A DNA stretch of 64,000 nucleotides from Sergeia podlipaevii (taxonomy: Eukaryota > Euglenozoa > Kinetoplastea > Trypanosomatida > Trypanosomatidae): the NCBI GenBank assembly GCA_030849805.1, contig JASANZ010002233.1, positions 22,896-86,895 on the forward strand, given 5' to 3'. Of this stretch, positions 1-9,301 are shown piece by piece; position 1 is the first letter of the stretch; the number at the start of each line of letters is the position of its first letter. Position numbers and translations under genes: made by a program. The notes under the pieces were generated by a model. That model worked only from the letters and a program-made list of their open reading frames with translations, had not been told where the DNA came from and searched no databases.

Positions 1-3000
1 TTTTTTGAATGCCGTACCGCGTGATGCCGAGCACCACACCTCTGCTAGTCATGACGTCAGCAAGAAGGTATACGTGTCGAATATCGATGTTGAGAGAGTA
101 GGCCTTCATGATGCCACCAATCTCCTGTACGATGACCTGACGTGCAGCCTCAATACCCAGGGTTCGCTCCACCACAGCGACGTGGTTGCATCTTGTCTTG
201 GTGCCATCGACGTGAGGAAGCGACATGACAGCGCGCATTTCAGCGCCTTCTGCGATAAGCTCGGCCCCGCTCTTGGCTACCATGACACGATTCACTCCCG
301 CAATACCACCCACCACGATCTCTGGCAGCATCGTCATTAGCTGCTGAACGTTGAAGTGGGTCTTGGTCTTGTCCGTCACGTACGGATGGACAATGAGAGA
401 GTCCTGGCTCACCACCTCGACACAGTCCTCCCGCAGGTGGCGCAGCGCAGACATCGGTTTGGCTGCTGCCTGCAGAATGCGCTGCCTTACTACCACCGCG
501 TTGATGGGAAGCAGCAAGGAGTGAATGAGGGGCATGTTGAGGTAAATTTGAATGAAGTATCGGTGCCTCGTGACCACCTCGACCATTTCCGTCGTGACCT
601 CCTTCAACAGGACGCGCTCCACAAGCCCCTTCACCGCGCGGCACGTGCGATACAGTTGCTGACTCTCAGAGAGCTTGCCTCTGCCGACGTGTGGCTGCGA
701 AGGATCATCCATGAAGCAGTATCCATCGCCCCGCAGCGAAATTGGTGCTGTGATCACAGGAGTGGCGATGTTCTTATTCGCATTAATGACTTCCACCAAG
801 CGCGGCACACCTTGAGTGATGCTCATGCTCGCCACACCAGCGAAGTGGAAGGTGCGAAGTGTCATCTGGGTGCTGGGCTCACCAACGGACTGGGCAGCGA
901 TGGCACCACATGGAGTGCCTGGCTCACACGTCTTGCGGAGATACTTGCGCGCGCACTCTTCTATAAAGTGACACAACATACCCTCCGTGAGAGGAAGCAG
1001 TTCCGTTTGTAGAACCTCATTGAAGTTGACGCCGCTGCTTACGCCGCCTGCCTTAAGTGAGTGGGGCTTGGGGCTGGTGCCCTTGCCGCCCTTGCGGGCC
1101 CCGCTGCGCGCTGTCTTGGTAGGTGAGATGGCGGCCTCGCCAGCACCGCAGGAGTCGGAGGGCAGCTCGAGCAGCTTGCGCAGTCTTTCTTGTTCCTGAA
1201 CCTTGACCTTAAAGAAGGCCTGCATATCTTCCTTGAAGCGGGCACTAGACAGGGTGGCAAGACGGCGAAGTGACTGCACAGGCAGCGCGTGCTTGCTAGG
1301 GAACGATGAAGATGCGGCTCCATTCACGACAGTATTTGGTGACATGGACGTTTCCTTGGCAGTACGCCACCGTAGGATGGCTTCGTCTTCCACCCTCTCG
1401 CTGGTCTCGCGCCGCTCGCACTCTTGCAGAACAGCTGGAGAGCCCTCCAGACAGGCGCGCACAAACGACACGACGTGAGCGGGGGGCAGAGAGTGAACAT
1501 GCCACTTGACGAAGAGGTCGTCAGCAATGAGCGCGGCCGCAGCCGTCTTGGCAGTGCTACCGCCGCTGCTGCCACTGTGAGAAGTCTTCTTCTTGATGGT
1601 GGAGGTGATAGTCGACGGCTCCTTGGCCTTGTGCTCCTGCCTAGTAGCAGCGGCGGCGAGGATGGCCTGACGCCCAGCGCAGCGCCTCTGCCACATGCGA
1701 GCATAAGACGCACGGGCAGAGAGCCACTCCTGGTCGAGGTTCAGCGGGGTACCATCTGCGCCTTCCATGAGCCACGGATCCATGCCGTCCTCTCCGTAGC
1801 GTAGCTGTAGAATGGGACCATGTGCCTGTCGCACAGTGTAGTCGTACTGCACGGAGAGGTTCTCCATCGCCTTGCTGAGACGTCGATAGATGTATCCGGT
1901 CTCGGCTGTCTTGACGGCGGTGTCCACCAGACCCTCACGGCCAGCCATTGTGTGAAAGAAGAATTCGGTAGGGGTGAGCCCAGAGTAGAAGGAGCTTGCG
2001 ACGAAGCCACGGGCAGCGGGGTCCTCCGCAAAGCGGTAAAAGTGGGGCAGCGAGCGATCCTGGAAGGCGTTGACAATGCGCTTGCCATTCACCGTCTGCT
2101 GCCCGACACACGCCATCATCTGAGCAGTGTTGAGCGCACTACCTTTGCTACCTGAGTTCACCATGATGAGTGGAGCGTTGATGACAGGATCCAGCGTGTC
2201 GACTGCCGCAGAACCGCATTCGTCACGCACCTTGGAGAGCTCTGCGTTAAGCTTCGCCTCAAGGGAGCCCTTGATGGTCATACCAGGAATAGGGGCCAGG
2301 CGACCAGTGGCGGCTTCGTGAATTAACTCATCGCACTTTGCGAAAGAGGCTGCCAAGACGGCGGACTTCTTTTCGTTTAGAGACGGCGTTGGGGACACGT
2401 CACCAAGCCCAAGCGAGAAGCCATAGTTCTGTAGATAGCGGGAGGTGAACTGTGCGATGCGTGACATGCACTTGGCTGTGTAAAGACCGCCCGAAAGTGC
2501 GTACAGTCGGGCAAAGAAACTGTCCTTTGCGCCGGCGCCGAGCAGCTTCTTGTCAAGTCTGCCAGAGATGAAAGTAGAGTCCAAGAAGGAGACAAAACCC
2601 TCCGCTGTGTCACGGTGTCGCCCCTTTCCGCTATAAAATTTAGTCTTGGCCTCAAGCGTGAGGAGGATGTTGGTGGCAGTCGAGGGTCGCAAAATAACCT
2701 CAAAAACCTGTTTTCCTGTCCATAGCTCCGCCGGTTTGAGAATGGCGGGGATAGGTAGCTCATACATAGTAGAGGCGCCGAGCCAGTGGGAGACCATCTG
2801 CACAAATTGTGAGCGGTCAAAGAACATGTCTCTTGCGGTGACCAGGTAGGAGGCCGTTAGAAAGTCCTGCGTGCAAGCAATAATGGGCTCTCCATTCTTG
2901 GCTGTAATGATATTGTTGGCTGTGAGCATCAGCTCGCGCGCCTCTGCGCGAGCCTCCTCCGTCTGTACTACGTGGATGTTCATCTCATCACCATCAAAAT

Positions 3001-4678
3001 CAGCATTATAAGGCGAGCAGCAGCACTCATTGAAGCGAAAGGTGCGGAAAGGCAGCACACGGGCCCGATGCGCCATCATGGAGATACGATGCAGGGAAGG
3101 CTGGCGGTTGAAGAGAACCATATCGCCGTTGATGACGTGCCGCTCGACGACGTCGCCGACACAAAGACGGGCGGCAATCACCTCACGATCACGCGCGTTG
3201 TATAGAGGCTTGCGGGACGATTCCTTAGCAAGGTACACGGTGATCGCGCCGGGATGCACGTTAGGGCCGTTGAGCACCAGCCGCTGCAGAAAGGCAAGAT
3301 TATGGGCAAACACACGCTGTGGGTACGTCAGGACGCGCGCCACACGCAAGGGGACGGCGAGCTCGTCAATATCGAGGTTGGGATCAGGCGAAATGACTGA
3401 GCGACCTGAGAAATCTACACGCTTGCCGCTCAAGTTGCCACGAAAGCGGCCGTGCTTGCCCTTCATGCGCTGCGCAAAGGATTTTGTCTCAGCCATGCGG
3501 AGGTGCGCGGGGAAGCCGGGCAGTGCGGCGTCCATAAGTCGTGCGGCGCGTGTCTGGAGCATGTCCCAGTTTTCGATGTACTTGGTCACGTCATTGCTGC
3601 CGTCCTTCATGGCATCTGAGCTGACAAGGATGTCGTTGTACTGCGCGCTCAGGTCGTCCTCGCGAATTTGATTGTTTCCTGAGACACCGCGCGGCCGCAC
3701 ACACACGGGAGGGACTAGCATCGAGGTAAAGAGGAGATCAACGGGTCGGGTACCGGCGTGCAGCCCCAGCAGGATCATCTGCTCCCGTGGGATCGCAAGG
3801 AACAGGTCACGCACACGCATGGGGTCAAGAAACTCATGGATGAGGTCCATGTGCATAGCGACATCCTTGCTGTGCATGCGCGCCGCCTGTAGCTCGCCCT
3901 GCAGCACAGACTCAGGATCATCGACTGCTTCCTCCCCGCGGCGCAGCTCCACACGATACTTTTCATGAATCAGACGCATAGGACGCACCCGCTTCACCAC
4001 TCCATTCACGCCACCACACTTGAGGCACACACGCGTCTTGTATGCGTCTTCTTGTATCTGGCGCACAAGAGCACTGCGCTGCTGGGGCTCCATGGAGCTT
4101 GAGTGGAGCCGCCTGGTGTAGAAAGTAACTTCCTCGTCCGTCAGCAACACGTGCGAGCACTGCTTGCAGATGGTACGGCAGATGCGCAGCACAGCTGTGA
4201 AGAAGCCAATGTGAAAGACCGGAGCCTCCAAGTCAATGTGACCTGCATGCCCTACGCAATCAACGCTCTTCTGACCGCATGTTGCGCACACGGCGCCCCT
4301 GTCACTCGCACCTAGACGTGCGTCGTTGATGCCGTACTCCTTCACTTGGCCAATCACACGCCGGCACGGAAGAACAGACAAGCGATGAATGTCATCCTGG
4401 GAAAGGATGCCGTACTGAATCGAGGTCACATCCACAGGAGCGTCCCGGGGCGGCATGACAAACTGAGCAGGCAGAAAGGTGGCTCTGCTTGCCTCAATCT
4501 CGGCAACAGCAGCGGCAAAAGCAGCACTGGTGCTTCGTACCGTACAATCACTCGCTTCGCTAGTGTGTGGGGACGTTGGGTGGATGACCGCCTCGTTGAC
4601 TAGCGCGCTCGATGTATCCTCCAGTTTCACCTGCACCATGGGAGTGCGATCATATTCACCTAGGCTTTCACGCTTCAT
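1..4678 (-). CDS. RPC1: RNA polymerase III largest subunit RPC1 (RPC160), C-terminus cut by the window edge
   Basis: Catalytic largest subunit of nuclear RNA polymerase III, which makes tRNAs, 5S rRNA and, in trypanosomatids, small nuclear RNAs. The frame is open from the ATG at 4678 to the left edge (about 1,559 codons), so the stop and roughly the last 100 residues are missing. The N-terminal zinc site (CATCG, then DCVGHAGH) is followed by LEAPVFHIGFF and LIHEKYR, which match Pol III rather than Pol I or II. The Mg-binding loop NADFDGDEM is at residues 558-566. The trigger-loop/bridge region (GREGLVDTAVKTAETGY) and the late AQSVGEPSTQMTLRTFHFAG block are present. A Lys/Ser/Ala-rich insertion lies near residues 1000-1050. 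I placed the start at MKRESLGEY because it is the first ATG after a spacer with a polypyrimidine tract. No CTD heptads are visible, as expected for Pol III. Confidence in Pol III over Pol II is high but not absolute. Confidence 0.95.
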   Translation of the reverse strand, partial: MKRESLGEYDRTPMVQVKLEDTSSALVNEAVIHPTSPHTSEASDCTVRSTSAAFAAAVAEIEASRATFLPAQFVMPPRDAPVDVTSIQYGILSQDDIHRLSVLPCRRVIGQVKEYGINDARLGASDRGAVCATCGQKSVDCVGHAGHIDLEAPVFHIGFFTAVLRICRTICKQCSHVLLTDEEVTFYTRRLHSSSMEPQQRSALVRQIQEDAYKTRVCLKCGGVNGVVKRVRPMRLIHEKYRVELRRGEEAVDDPESVLQGELQAARMHSKDVAMHMDLIHEFLDPMRVRDLFLAIPREQMILLGLHAGTRPVDLLFTSMLVPPVCVRPRGVSGNNQIREDDLSAQYNDILVSSDAMKDGSNDVTKYIENWDMLQTRAARLMDAALPGFPAHLRMAETKSFAQRMKGKHGRFRGNLSGKRVDFSGRSVISPDPNLDIDELAVPLRVARVLTYPQRVFAHNLAFLQRLVLNGPNVHPGAITVYLAKESSRKPLYNARDREVIAARLCVGDVVERHVINGDMVLFNRQPSLHRISMMAHRARVLPFRTFRFNECCCSPYNADFDGDEMNIHVVQTEEARAEARELMLTANNIITAKNGEPIIACTQDFLTASYLVTARDMFFDRSQFVQMVSHWLGASTMYELPIPAILKPAELWTGKQVFEVILRPSTATNILLTLEAKTKFYSGKGRHRDTAEGFVSFLDSTFISGRLDKKLLGAGAKDSFFARLYALSGGLYTAKCMSRIAQFTSRYLQNYGFSLGLGDVSPTPSLNEKKSAVLAASFAKCDELIHEAATGRLAPIPGMTIKGSLEAKLNAELSKVRDECGSAAVDTLDPVINAPLIMVNSGSKGSALNTAQMMACVGQQTVNGKRIVNAFQDRSLPHFYRFAEDPAARGFVASSFYSGLTPTEFFFHTMAGREGLVDTAVKTAETGYIYRRLSKAMENLSVQYDYTVRQAHGPILQLRYGEDGMDPWLMEGADGTPLNLDQEWLSARASYARMWQRRCAGRQAILAAAATRQEHKAKEPSTITSTIKKKTSHSGSSGGSTAKTAAAALIADDLFVKWHVHSLPPAHVVSFVRACLEGSPAVLQECERRETSERVEDEAILRWRTAKETSMSPNTVVNGAASSSFPSKHALPVQSLRRLATLSSARFKEDMQAFFKVKVQEQERLRKLLELPSDSCGAGEAAISPTKTARSGARKGGKGTSPKPHSLKAGGVSSGVNFNEVLQTELLPLTEGMLCHFIEECARKYLRKTCEPGTPCGAIAAQSVGEPSTQMTLRTFHFAGVASMSITQGVPRLVEVINANKNIATPVITAPISLRGDGYCFMDDPSQPHVGRGKLSESQQLYRTCRAVKGLVERVLLKEVTTEMVEVVTRHRYFIQIYLNMPLIHSLLLPINAVVVRQRILQAAAKPMSALRHLREDCVEVVSQDSLIVHPYVTDKTKTHFNVQQLMTMLPEIVVGGIAGVNRVMVAKSGAELIAEGAEMRAVMSLPHVDGTKTRCNHVAVVERTLGIEAARQVIVQEIGGIMKAYSLNIDIRHVYLLADVMTSRGVVLGITRYGIQK

Positions 4679-6158
4679 TGCGTGAGTGGTACTAAAGCTA
4701 AAAAAACAACAACCTTTTCTCTCTCCTTCCCCCTTTTTTATTTATTTATTTTGTTTGTCTCAAACTTAATATCGCTTCGGCTACTTAGAAAAGCAAGTAA
4801 AATGTAGAAACACAAACGCTGCACCCCCTTCTCTCTTTCTTTTCCTTCAATCCTCTGCAGCTTATGTGGCAAATGAAAACAAAAAAAGGAGAAGTGAAAC
4901 CTCTTTGTCGCTTCTGGGGGGACGCTTCGTCTCCCACCTAGGCGTTAGAACCACAACAAAAAGCAAAAAAAAAGAGAAGAAATAAAAAAAGAGTGAGAAG
5001 AACTACGCTACTGCTCTCTGCACCAGCTGTCCCTCTCAGTTGAGTATATGTATAAAACGTAAGCGTTTGTCTCCCAAGGAAGGAAAAAAAAATAAGATAC
5101 AAAAATATTAATAGCAATAATAAGAAAAATGTTGTGCAAGCTACAACAAAAGCGAATGACAGGTTGGGGGAAAAAAAAGAAGAAAAAGAAGAAGATAAAA
5201 AAAGAGGAGGGGGGGGGGGAGAGAAGGGAAAAGCAAATGTAAATAAAACAAAGAGAAGAAGACAAAAAAAAGCATTTTCTTGGGCAAGGAGAGAAAGGCA
5301 GTACGCTTTGGAGTTGCTTAAGGCTATTAGCACTATCCCTCCCTCCCTCCACTGTTTCTTATCAAAAGGGAAATATAAAACGAAAAGGATACACAGTTTG
5401 ACTGAGGAATTCGTTCTGTTTGTCTATTTAGTAATAATAATAATAGGAAAAAATAATAACTGCCTACGTAATCATGTGCCAACGGCAACGCACCACTATT
5501 AAATCGAAAGACACCCCGCCCCCCTCCAACACACACACACACACACAACAAGAAAGAAGAGCAGCTTTTCTCTGTGCATGAAAACGGACTTGTGTTGCCA
5601 ACTGCCTCTGCCATCTATATATATAGATGCTTAAACGCGCACCTATCTATACAGACATACACACATCCACTCTTCCCCTGTGTATGTGAGCTCATATATG
5701 CTTAAATCGTCTGCGTAGTTATGTTACTTAGATCAAAACATACCAAAATAAATGAATAAATAGATGATAAAGAAGCAGAGAGGTCATTCACTAGTGTGCT
5801 GCTGCTGTCCAGAAAAAGAAATGAGAGAGTGAGAAGCGCGGCGTGGAGCTCAACAGATAGTTTACCCATATCGACCTATTCAACTGTGATAAGCCTTTGC
5901 GTTGGCTCCCACACCGCTTTCTCCATTGAAAGTTCTCTCCCTTGCGTCTCTTCCCTCCCACTTCTCCCTTGAGCAGAGAAAAGAAACAAAGTGAACGACG
6001 ACGACAACAACAACAGCACTTGCTCCTTTCAGCTTCTCTCTCCCTTTTATCTAACTTTCCTCCCATATTTTTTTCTTTTTGAAATTTTTTTTTTCCCTTT
6101 CCGTCCTGCCCAACTGTTCCTTTTTCATTCATCACATATAGAGAAACCGGTTGCGACT
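4679..6158. other. Gene-free spacer between RPC1 and eIF5
   Basis: This 1.5 kb stretch holds only low-complexity sequence. On the minus strand it has a polypyrimidine tract at about 4872-4905 followed by AG at 4861-4862, a plausible trans-splice acceptor for RPC1. A long A/G-rich block with a run of about a dozen G lies near 5150-5290. Open frames here are compositionally biased and are not credible genes. Confidence 0.7.
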
Positions 6159-7352
6159 TTACGCAGCAAGGACGGGGGCCACAGGCTGTTCCACTGGGGA
6201 CTGCTCTGCGGAGCGAGAGACGCCGAGCCACTCCACGATGGGAGCGAGCATCTTGCGCAGCTCAGCGTACTTATCCTTGTCCTTGCCTTCAGTGTTGTCA
6301 TCTGCCTTCACCTCCTTGGCCCACTCCGCAATGCTGGTGTCCTTGAGAACACTCTCCACGAAGAGAAGAAACACCGTTACTGGGAACTGGTCGGCGTTCT
6401 TGTTCCTGAAGTGGCTAGCAAAGGCGTCCAGCATTGAGCACTGGATTTTCTTCTCCTGAATGAGAAGGCTGGTCAGTTTGCTTTCATCGACGGTGTTGTT
6501 CCGCTCGAATAACTCATCGACGGTGCAAAAGCGGCGGAACAGAATGATGTTCTTCTGGATGCAAGCGAGGAGATCGGCAGGCTCGCTGCTAACAAGGCCA
6601 GCAAGAAGAAGACGAGGTCCTTGAGTATCGGTCAGGTTGTGCTGGATCATAAGACGCACCATGCGATTGATCATCTCCTCAGGATGCTCACCGCACTCCT
6701 TGTAGTGCTGCGTGAATACCTTCGCGGGATCGTCGCGGTCATCTGCAAGGTCAGACTTGACTACAGTCTTGGAGGACTTTGGCTTCTTGCCACCTGGCGC
6801 GTCGAGCTTGGCGCCTTCGGCAGCGGCAGCCTGCTCGTGCTCCTTCTTGCGTGCCTCGGCTGCACCCTTGGCCCTCTTGGCCTCCTCGGGGTGCTTTTCG
6901 TAGTACTGGGCCATGAAGCTGAAGATACGGCCGTCTTGGAAGTGCGTCGTCTTACCACACGCACCGCATGACAGGTAGGTCTTGCTTGCCTTCTTGCTAG
7001 TGTCGAGCTCGATGGTTGTCTCGGGGTTGGAGCAGTGCTTGCACAGCACAGTCTGACGGATGAAGTCGTACACGCGCTCCTGCATACGCTCGGTCGTGTG
7101 GCTACCCATCAGAAGGAACTTATCATCCTTCGCATTCACCGTGCGCTGTGCACCAAGCGTGAACTGGAAGTACTTCATCAGTACCTCTTCCGGGCGGTTA
7201 ATCGCAATGCAGATTTCGTGAATATTGGGGATAACAGTCTTGATACCGTTGCCGTTACCCTCGATCTTGGTCTGCACAGCCGGCATCTTATAGCGCTCGT
7301 AGATATCATCTTTCTTATCAGGATTGATAGGAACCATTTGGTTTGACGACAT
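6159..7352 (-). CDS. EIF5: Translation initiation factor eIF5
   Basis: Cytosolic GTPase-activating protein for eIF2 in the 43S/48S initiation complex. The 397-residue protein starts with the conserved eIF5 N-domain: RYKMP at residues 20-24 puts Arg20 where the yeast arginine finger Arg15 sits, followed by KIEGNGNGIKT and FQFTLGAQ. A C4 zinc ribbon (CKHC ... CGAC) follows. After a charged Ala/Lys-rich linker the C-terminal part looks like the helical W2/MIF4G-like domain that contacts eIF2-beta and eIF3, ending in an acidic-aromatic segment (IVEWLG). The frame stays open upstream to 7649, but that extension is non-conserved and lies beyond a CT-rich tract (about 7547-7562), so MSSNQMVP is the better start. 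The gene sits just upstream of RPC1 and downstream of DHS. Confidence 0.95.
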   Translation of the reverse strand: MSSNQMVPINPDKKDDIYERYKMPAVQTKIEGNGNGIKTVIPNIHEICIAINRPEEVLMKYFQFTLGAQRTVNAKDDKFLLMGSHTTERMQERVYDFIRQTVLCKHCSNPETTIELDTSKKASKTYLSCGACGKTTHFQDGRIFSFMAQYYEKHPEEAKRAKGAAEARKKEHEQAAAAEGAKLDAPGGKKPKSSKTVVKSDLADDRDDPAKVFTQHYKECGEHPEEMINRMVRLMIQHNLTDTQGPRLLLAGLVSSEPADLLACIQKNIILFRRFCTVDELFERNNTVDESKLTSLLIQEKKIQCSMLDAFASHFRNKNADQFPVTVFLLFVESVLKDTSIAEWAKEVKADDNTEGKDKDKYAELRKMLAPIVEWLGVSRSAEQSPVEQPVAPVLAA

Positions 7353-7795
7353 GGCTGAAGACAGAAAATGTATATAGTGGGTAATGTATATATTTTTTCT
7401 CAATAGTGTTGTTGCTCGCGCAAATACCTGTTGGTACTGTATTTTTTTTCTCTTCTTTTCTTGGATTTTCTTTATTTGTAACAAAGATTCAAGCAGCTTC
7501 GCATTAACCAGCGAAAGGAAATGTTTTTTAAAAAATCGGCACCAGGGAGGGAGAGAGAGAGAATATGTAAGCAAAGCACACACAACAACAATACTAACAA
7601 AATATATGACAATGTTATGTGCGACAGCCGCGCAGTGTAGTGCGTACACAGTTCAGTGGTGTAAGATGATATGCAAATATAGCTCAATTTTGTTTACTTA
7701 TGAAAGCAATCAGCGCAAACACTATCTCACTTACGTATATATAAGTACGTATATGGGATTTATCCTTTGTTTGTTGTTGTTATTGTTTTTTTTTT
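7353..7795. other. Spacer between eIF5 and DHS
   Basis: The 443 bp spacer carries the eIF5 5' UTR and the DHS 3' UTR. A CT-rich tract on the minus strand near 7547-7562 and an AG near 7496 are a possible splice acceptor for eIF5. Nothing else is seen. Confidence 0.5.
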
Positions 7796-9301
7796 TTAGC
7801 CCTCATGTCCACTCCTTTCCGCAGCATCACGCGCTCTCACAGCGGGCACGAACACCTGTGCGACCAGCAGCGGCAGTGTAGAGGAGATCTCACCATACAC
7901 CTTCACCGCCTCACCATCAATTCGGATCTTCCCCCACGAGATAGCCTCTTCCGGTTTGGCGCCACCGTCAGAGCCATCAAACTCTTGTCCGTTATTGAGC
8001 ACAATCGTGTAGTCAGCCCCATTCCGCATCAAATTGGCATTGCAGACATGATGCTTCACGACGCCGCCGCCGCAGATGAGCATCCCCGTCTTCTTGCTGA
8101 GCATCGCTAACTTGTTGATGACGTGGATGTCCTGCACGAGATCCACTTGCAGATTTCCGTGAGAAAGAATAAAGGACATTATATCGCCATCGACAAAAGA
8201 TGGAGAAAAGACAGGTACCTCTTGCTTAGCTGCCCAGTAGAGCACCGTTGTCTCTGCCATCCGTCTGGCCACCTCTTCTGCGTGCGCTCTATCTGACACA
8301 GCTGCGGAGGAGTTCCCTTGGCTGCTCTTGTGAGGCGTCATCAGGGCTTCGGCAAGGACGTCTACCAGCCACAGTCCAGCCAGGGCCCACACCTCACTGG
8401 GAGTGATGGCCCACGTGCACACGTCGCTGTACTCGTCTCGCGCTGGAGCTTCCTCGGCAGCGAGCCGCAGTTCCTTCTGCCGCTTGATCAACCGGTCTAC
8501 AAATATGCCCATAAAACTCTGTAGTAGGGACGGTAAAGCATCACCTTGCGGCACCTTCTGTGGCTCTCCTGCGTACGACACATTACCAAAGTGGCAGCGC
8601 TCAGCTGATGCGGACTCCTGCAAACGTCTCTCGCTACAGTAGAGACCAATCGCATAATCCGTCTCGCCCAGAGTTCGGCGCAAGTCATGCTCCATTGCTC
8701 CGCCACTTACGACAATGGCACCGATAAAGCTGCGATATTGTGGCGGTGACTGATGTGCCATCATCCCATCACCTTCTGCGGCGTCCCCGCTCCACTTGCG
8801 ATGCAGCGCCTGCATCTCGGAGCACTGTGGACTCCGTGTCGGAATAGCTGCTGCTGCTGCTGCTCCTTGCTCCTCCGTCTCTTCTTCCTTCTGGCGGCGC
8901 AGAATGCCTTCCTTGACAAGAAAGCGTATAGCGCTGCGGCAACCAGTGCCGAGCAGGTTCGCGGTGACGCCGAGGAACAGCGTGGGATGCACAGTCTGGG
9001 CAGCCTCCTCTTCACCTTGTGCACCGTCTTCGTGGGTAGATGCTGCTGAGGCAATCTCCACAAAGGCTCCGTCTACAACTGCAAACACTTTTGATGGGGC
9101 TTGAGCCTGCAGCATGCGGGTAGCAATAGAGCATGCCTGGGCGTAGTGAGAGGCCTGAAAGCCAAGAGTTGGGTAATGGGCGAGGACACTTTCAGCCTTA
9201 TGGAAAGATCCGCTGGGACCTGCAACCTGTGGGAGCCCTGCCATAGCCTCTATGGCTCCTGCCGAGCTCACAAGAACCGCGGACTGTGCAATGGATGCCA
9301 T
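7796..9301 (-). CDS. DHS: Deoxyhypusine synthase, catalytic paralogue
   Basis: Transfers the aminobutyl group of spermidine to a lysine of eIF5A, the first step of hypusine formation, using NAD. The 501-residue protein contains the family blocks TLGFQASHYAQA, FLGVTANLLGTGCRSAIRFL, VSGGAMEHDLRRTLG, VPVFSPSFVDG, and GGGVVKHH followed by NANLMRNGADY and EFDGSDGGAKPEEAISWGK. Lys416 in GGGVVK aligns with catalytic Lys329 of human DHS. Kinetoplastids have two paralogues, a catalytic subunit and an inactive 'prozyme'; the intact lysine makes this the catalytic type. A charged insertion (about residues 133-190, EEETEEQ then poly-Ala) splits the region between GTGCRSAIRFL and the GGAMEHDL block, making the protein longer than the roughly 370-residue animal enzyme. 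The start at 9301 is chosen because a clear splice acceptor at 9387 lies downstream of the earlier in-frame ATG (9466). Confidence 0.93.
   Translation of the reverse strand: MASIAQSAVLVSSAGAIEAMAGLPQVAGPSGSFHKAESVLAHYPTLGFQASHYAQACSIATRMLQAQAPSKVFAVVDGAFVEIASAASTHEDGAQGEEEAAQTVHPTLFLGVTANLLGTGCRSAIRFLVKEGILRRQKEEETEEQGAAAAAAIPTRSPQCSEMQALHRKWSGDAAEGDGMMAHQSPPQYRSFIGAIVVSGGAMEHDLRRTLGETDYAIGLYCSERRLQESASAERCHFGNVSYAGEPQKVPQGDALPSLLQSFMGIFVDRLIKRQKELRLAAEEAPARDEYSDVCTWAITPSEVWALAGLWLVDVLAEALMTPHKSSQGNSSAAVSDRAHAEEVARRMAETTVLYWAAKQEVPVFSPSFVDGDIMSFILSHGNLQVDLVQDIHVINKLAMLSKKTGMLICGGGVVKHHVCNANLMRNGADYTIVLNNGQEFDGSDGGAKPEEAISWGKIRIDGEAVKVYGEISSTLPLLVAQVFVPAVRARDAAERSGHEG

Noticed and set aside
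4938..5502. Frames of 114-131 codons (both strands) near the purine block
   Set aside because: Encoded by poly-purine/poly-pyrimidine tracts (runs of Phe, Ser, Leu or Lys, Glu, Gly).
7353..7649. N-terminal extension of eIF5 in the same frame (up to 7649)
   Set aside because: Hydrophobic, non-conserved and upstream of a polypyrimidine tract; eIF5 normally starts near MSSNQMVP.
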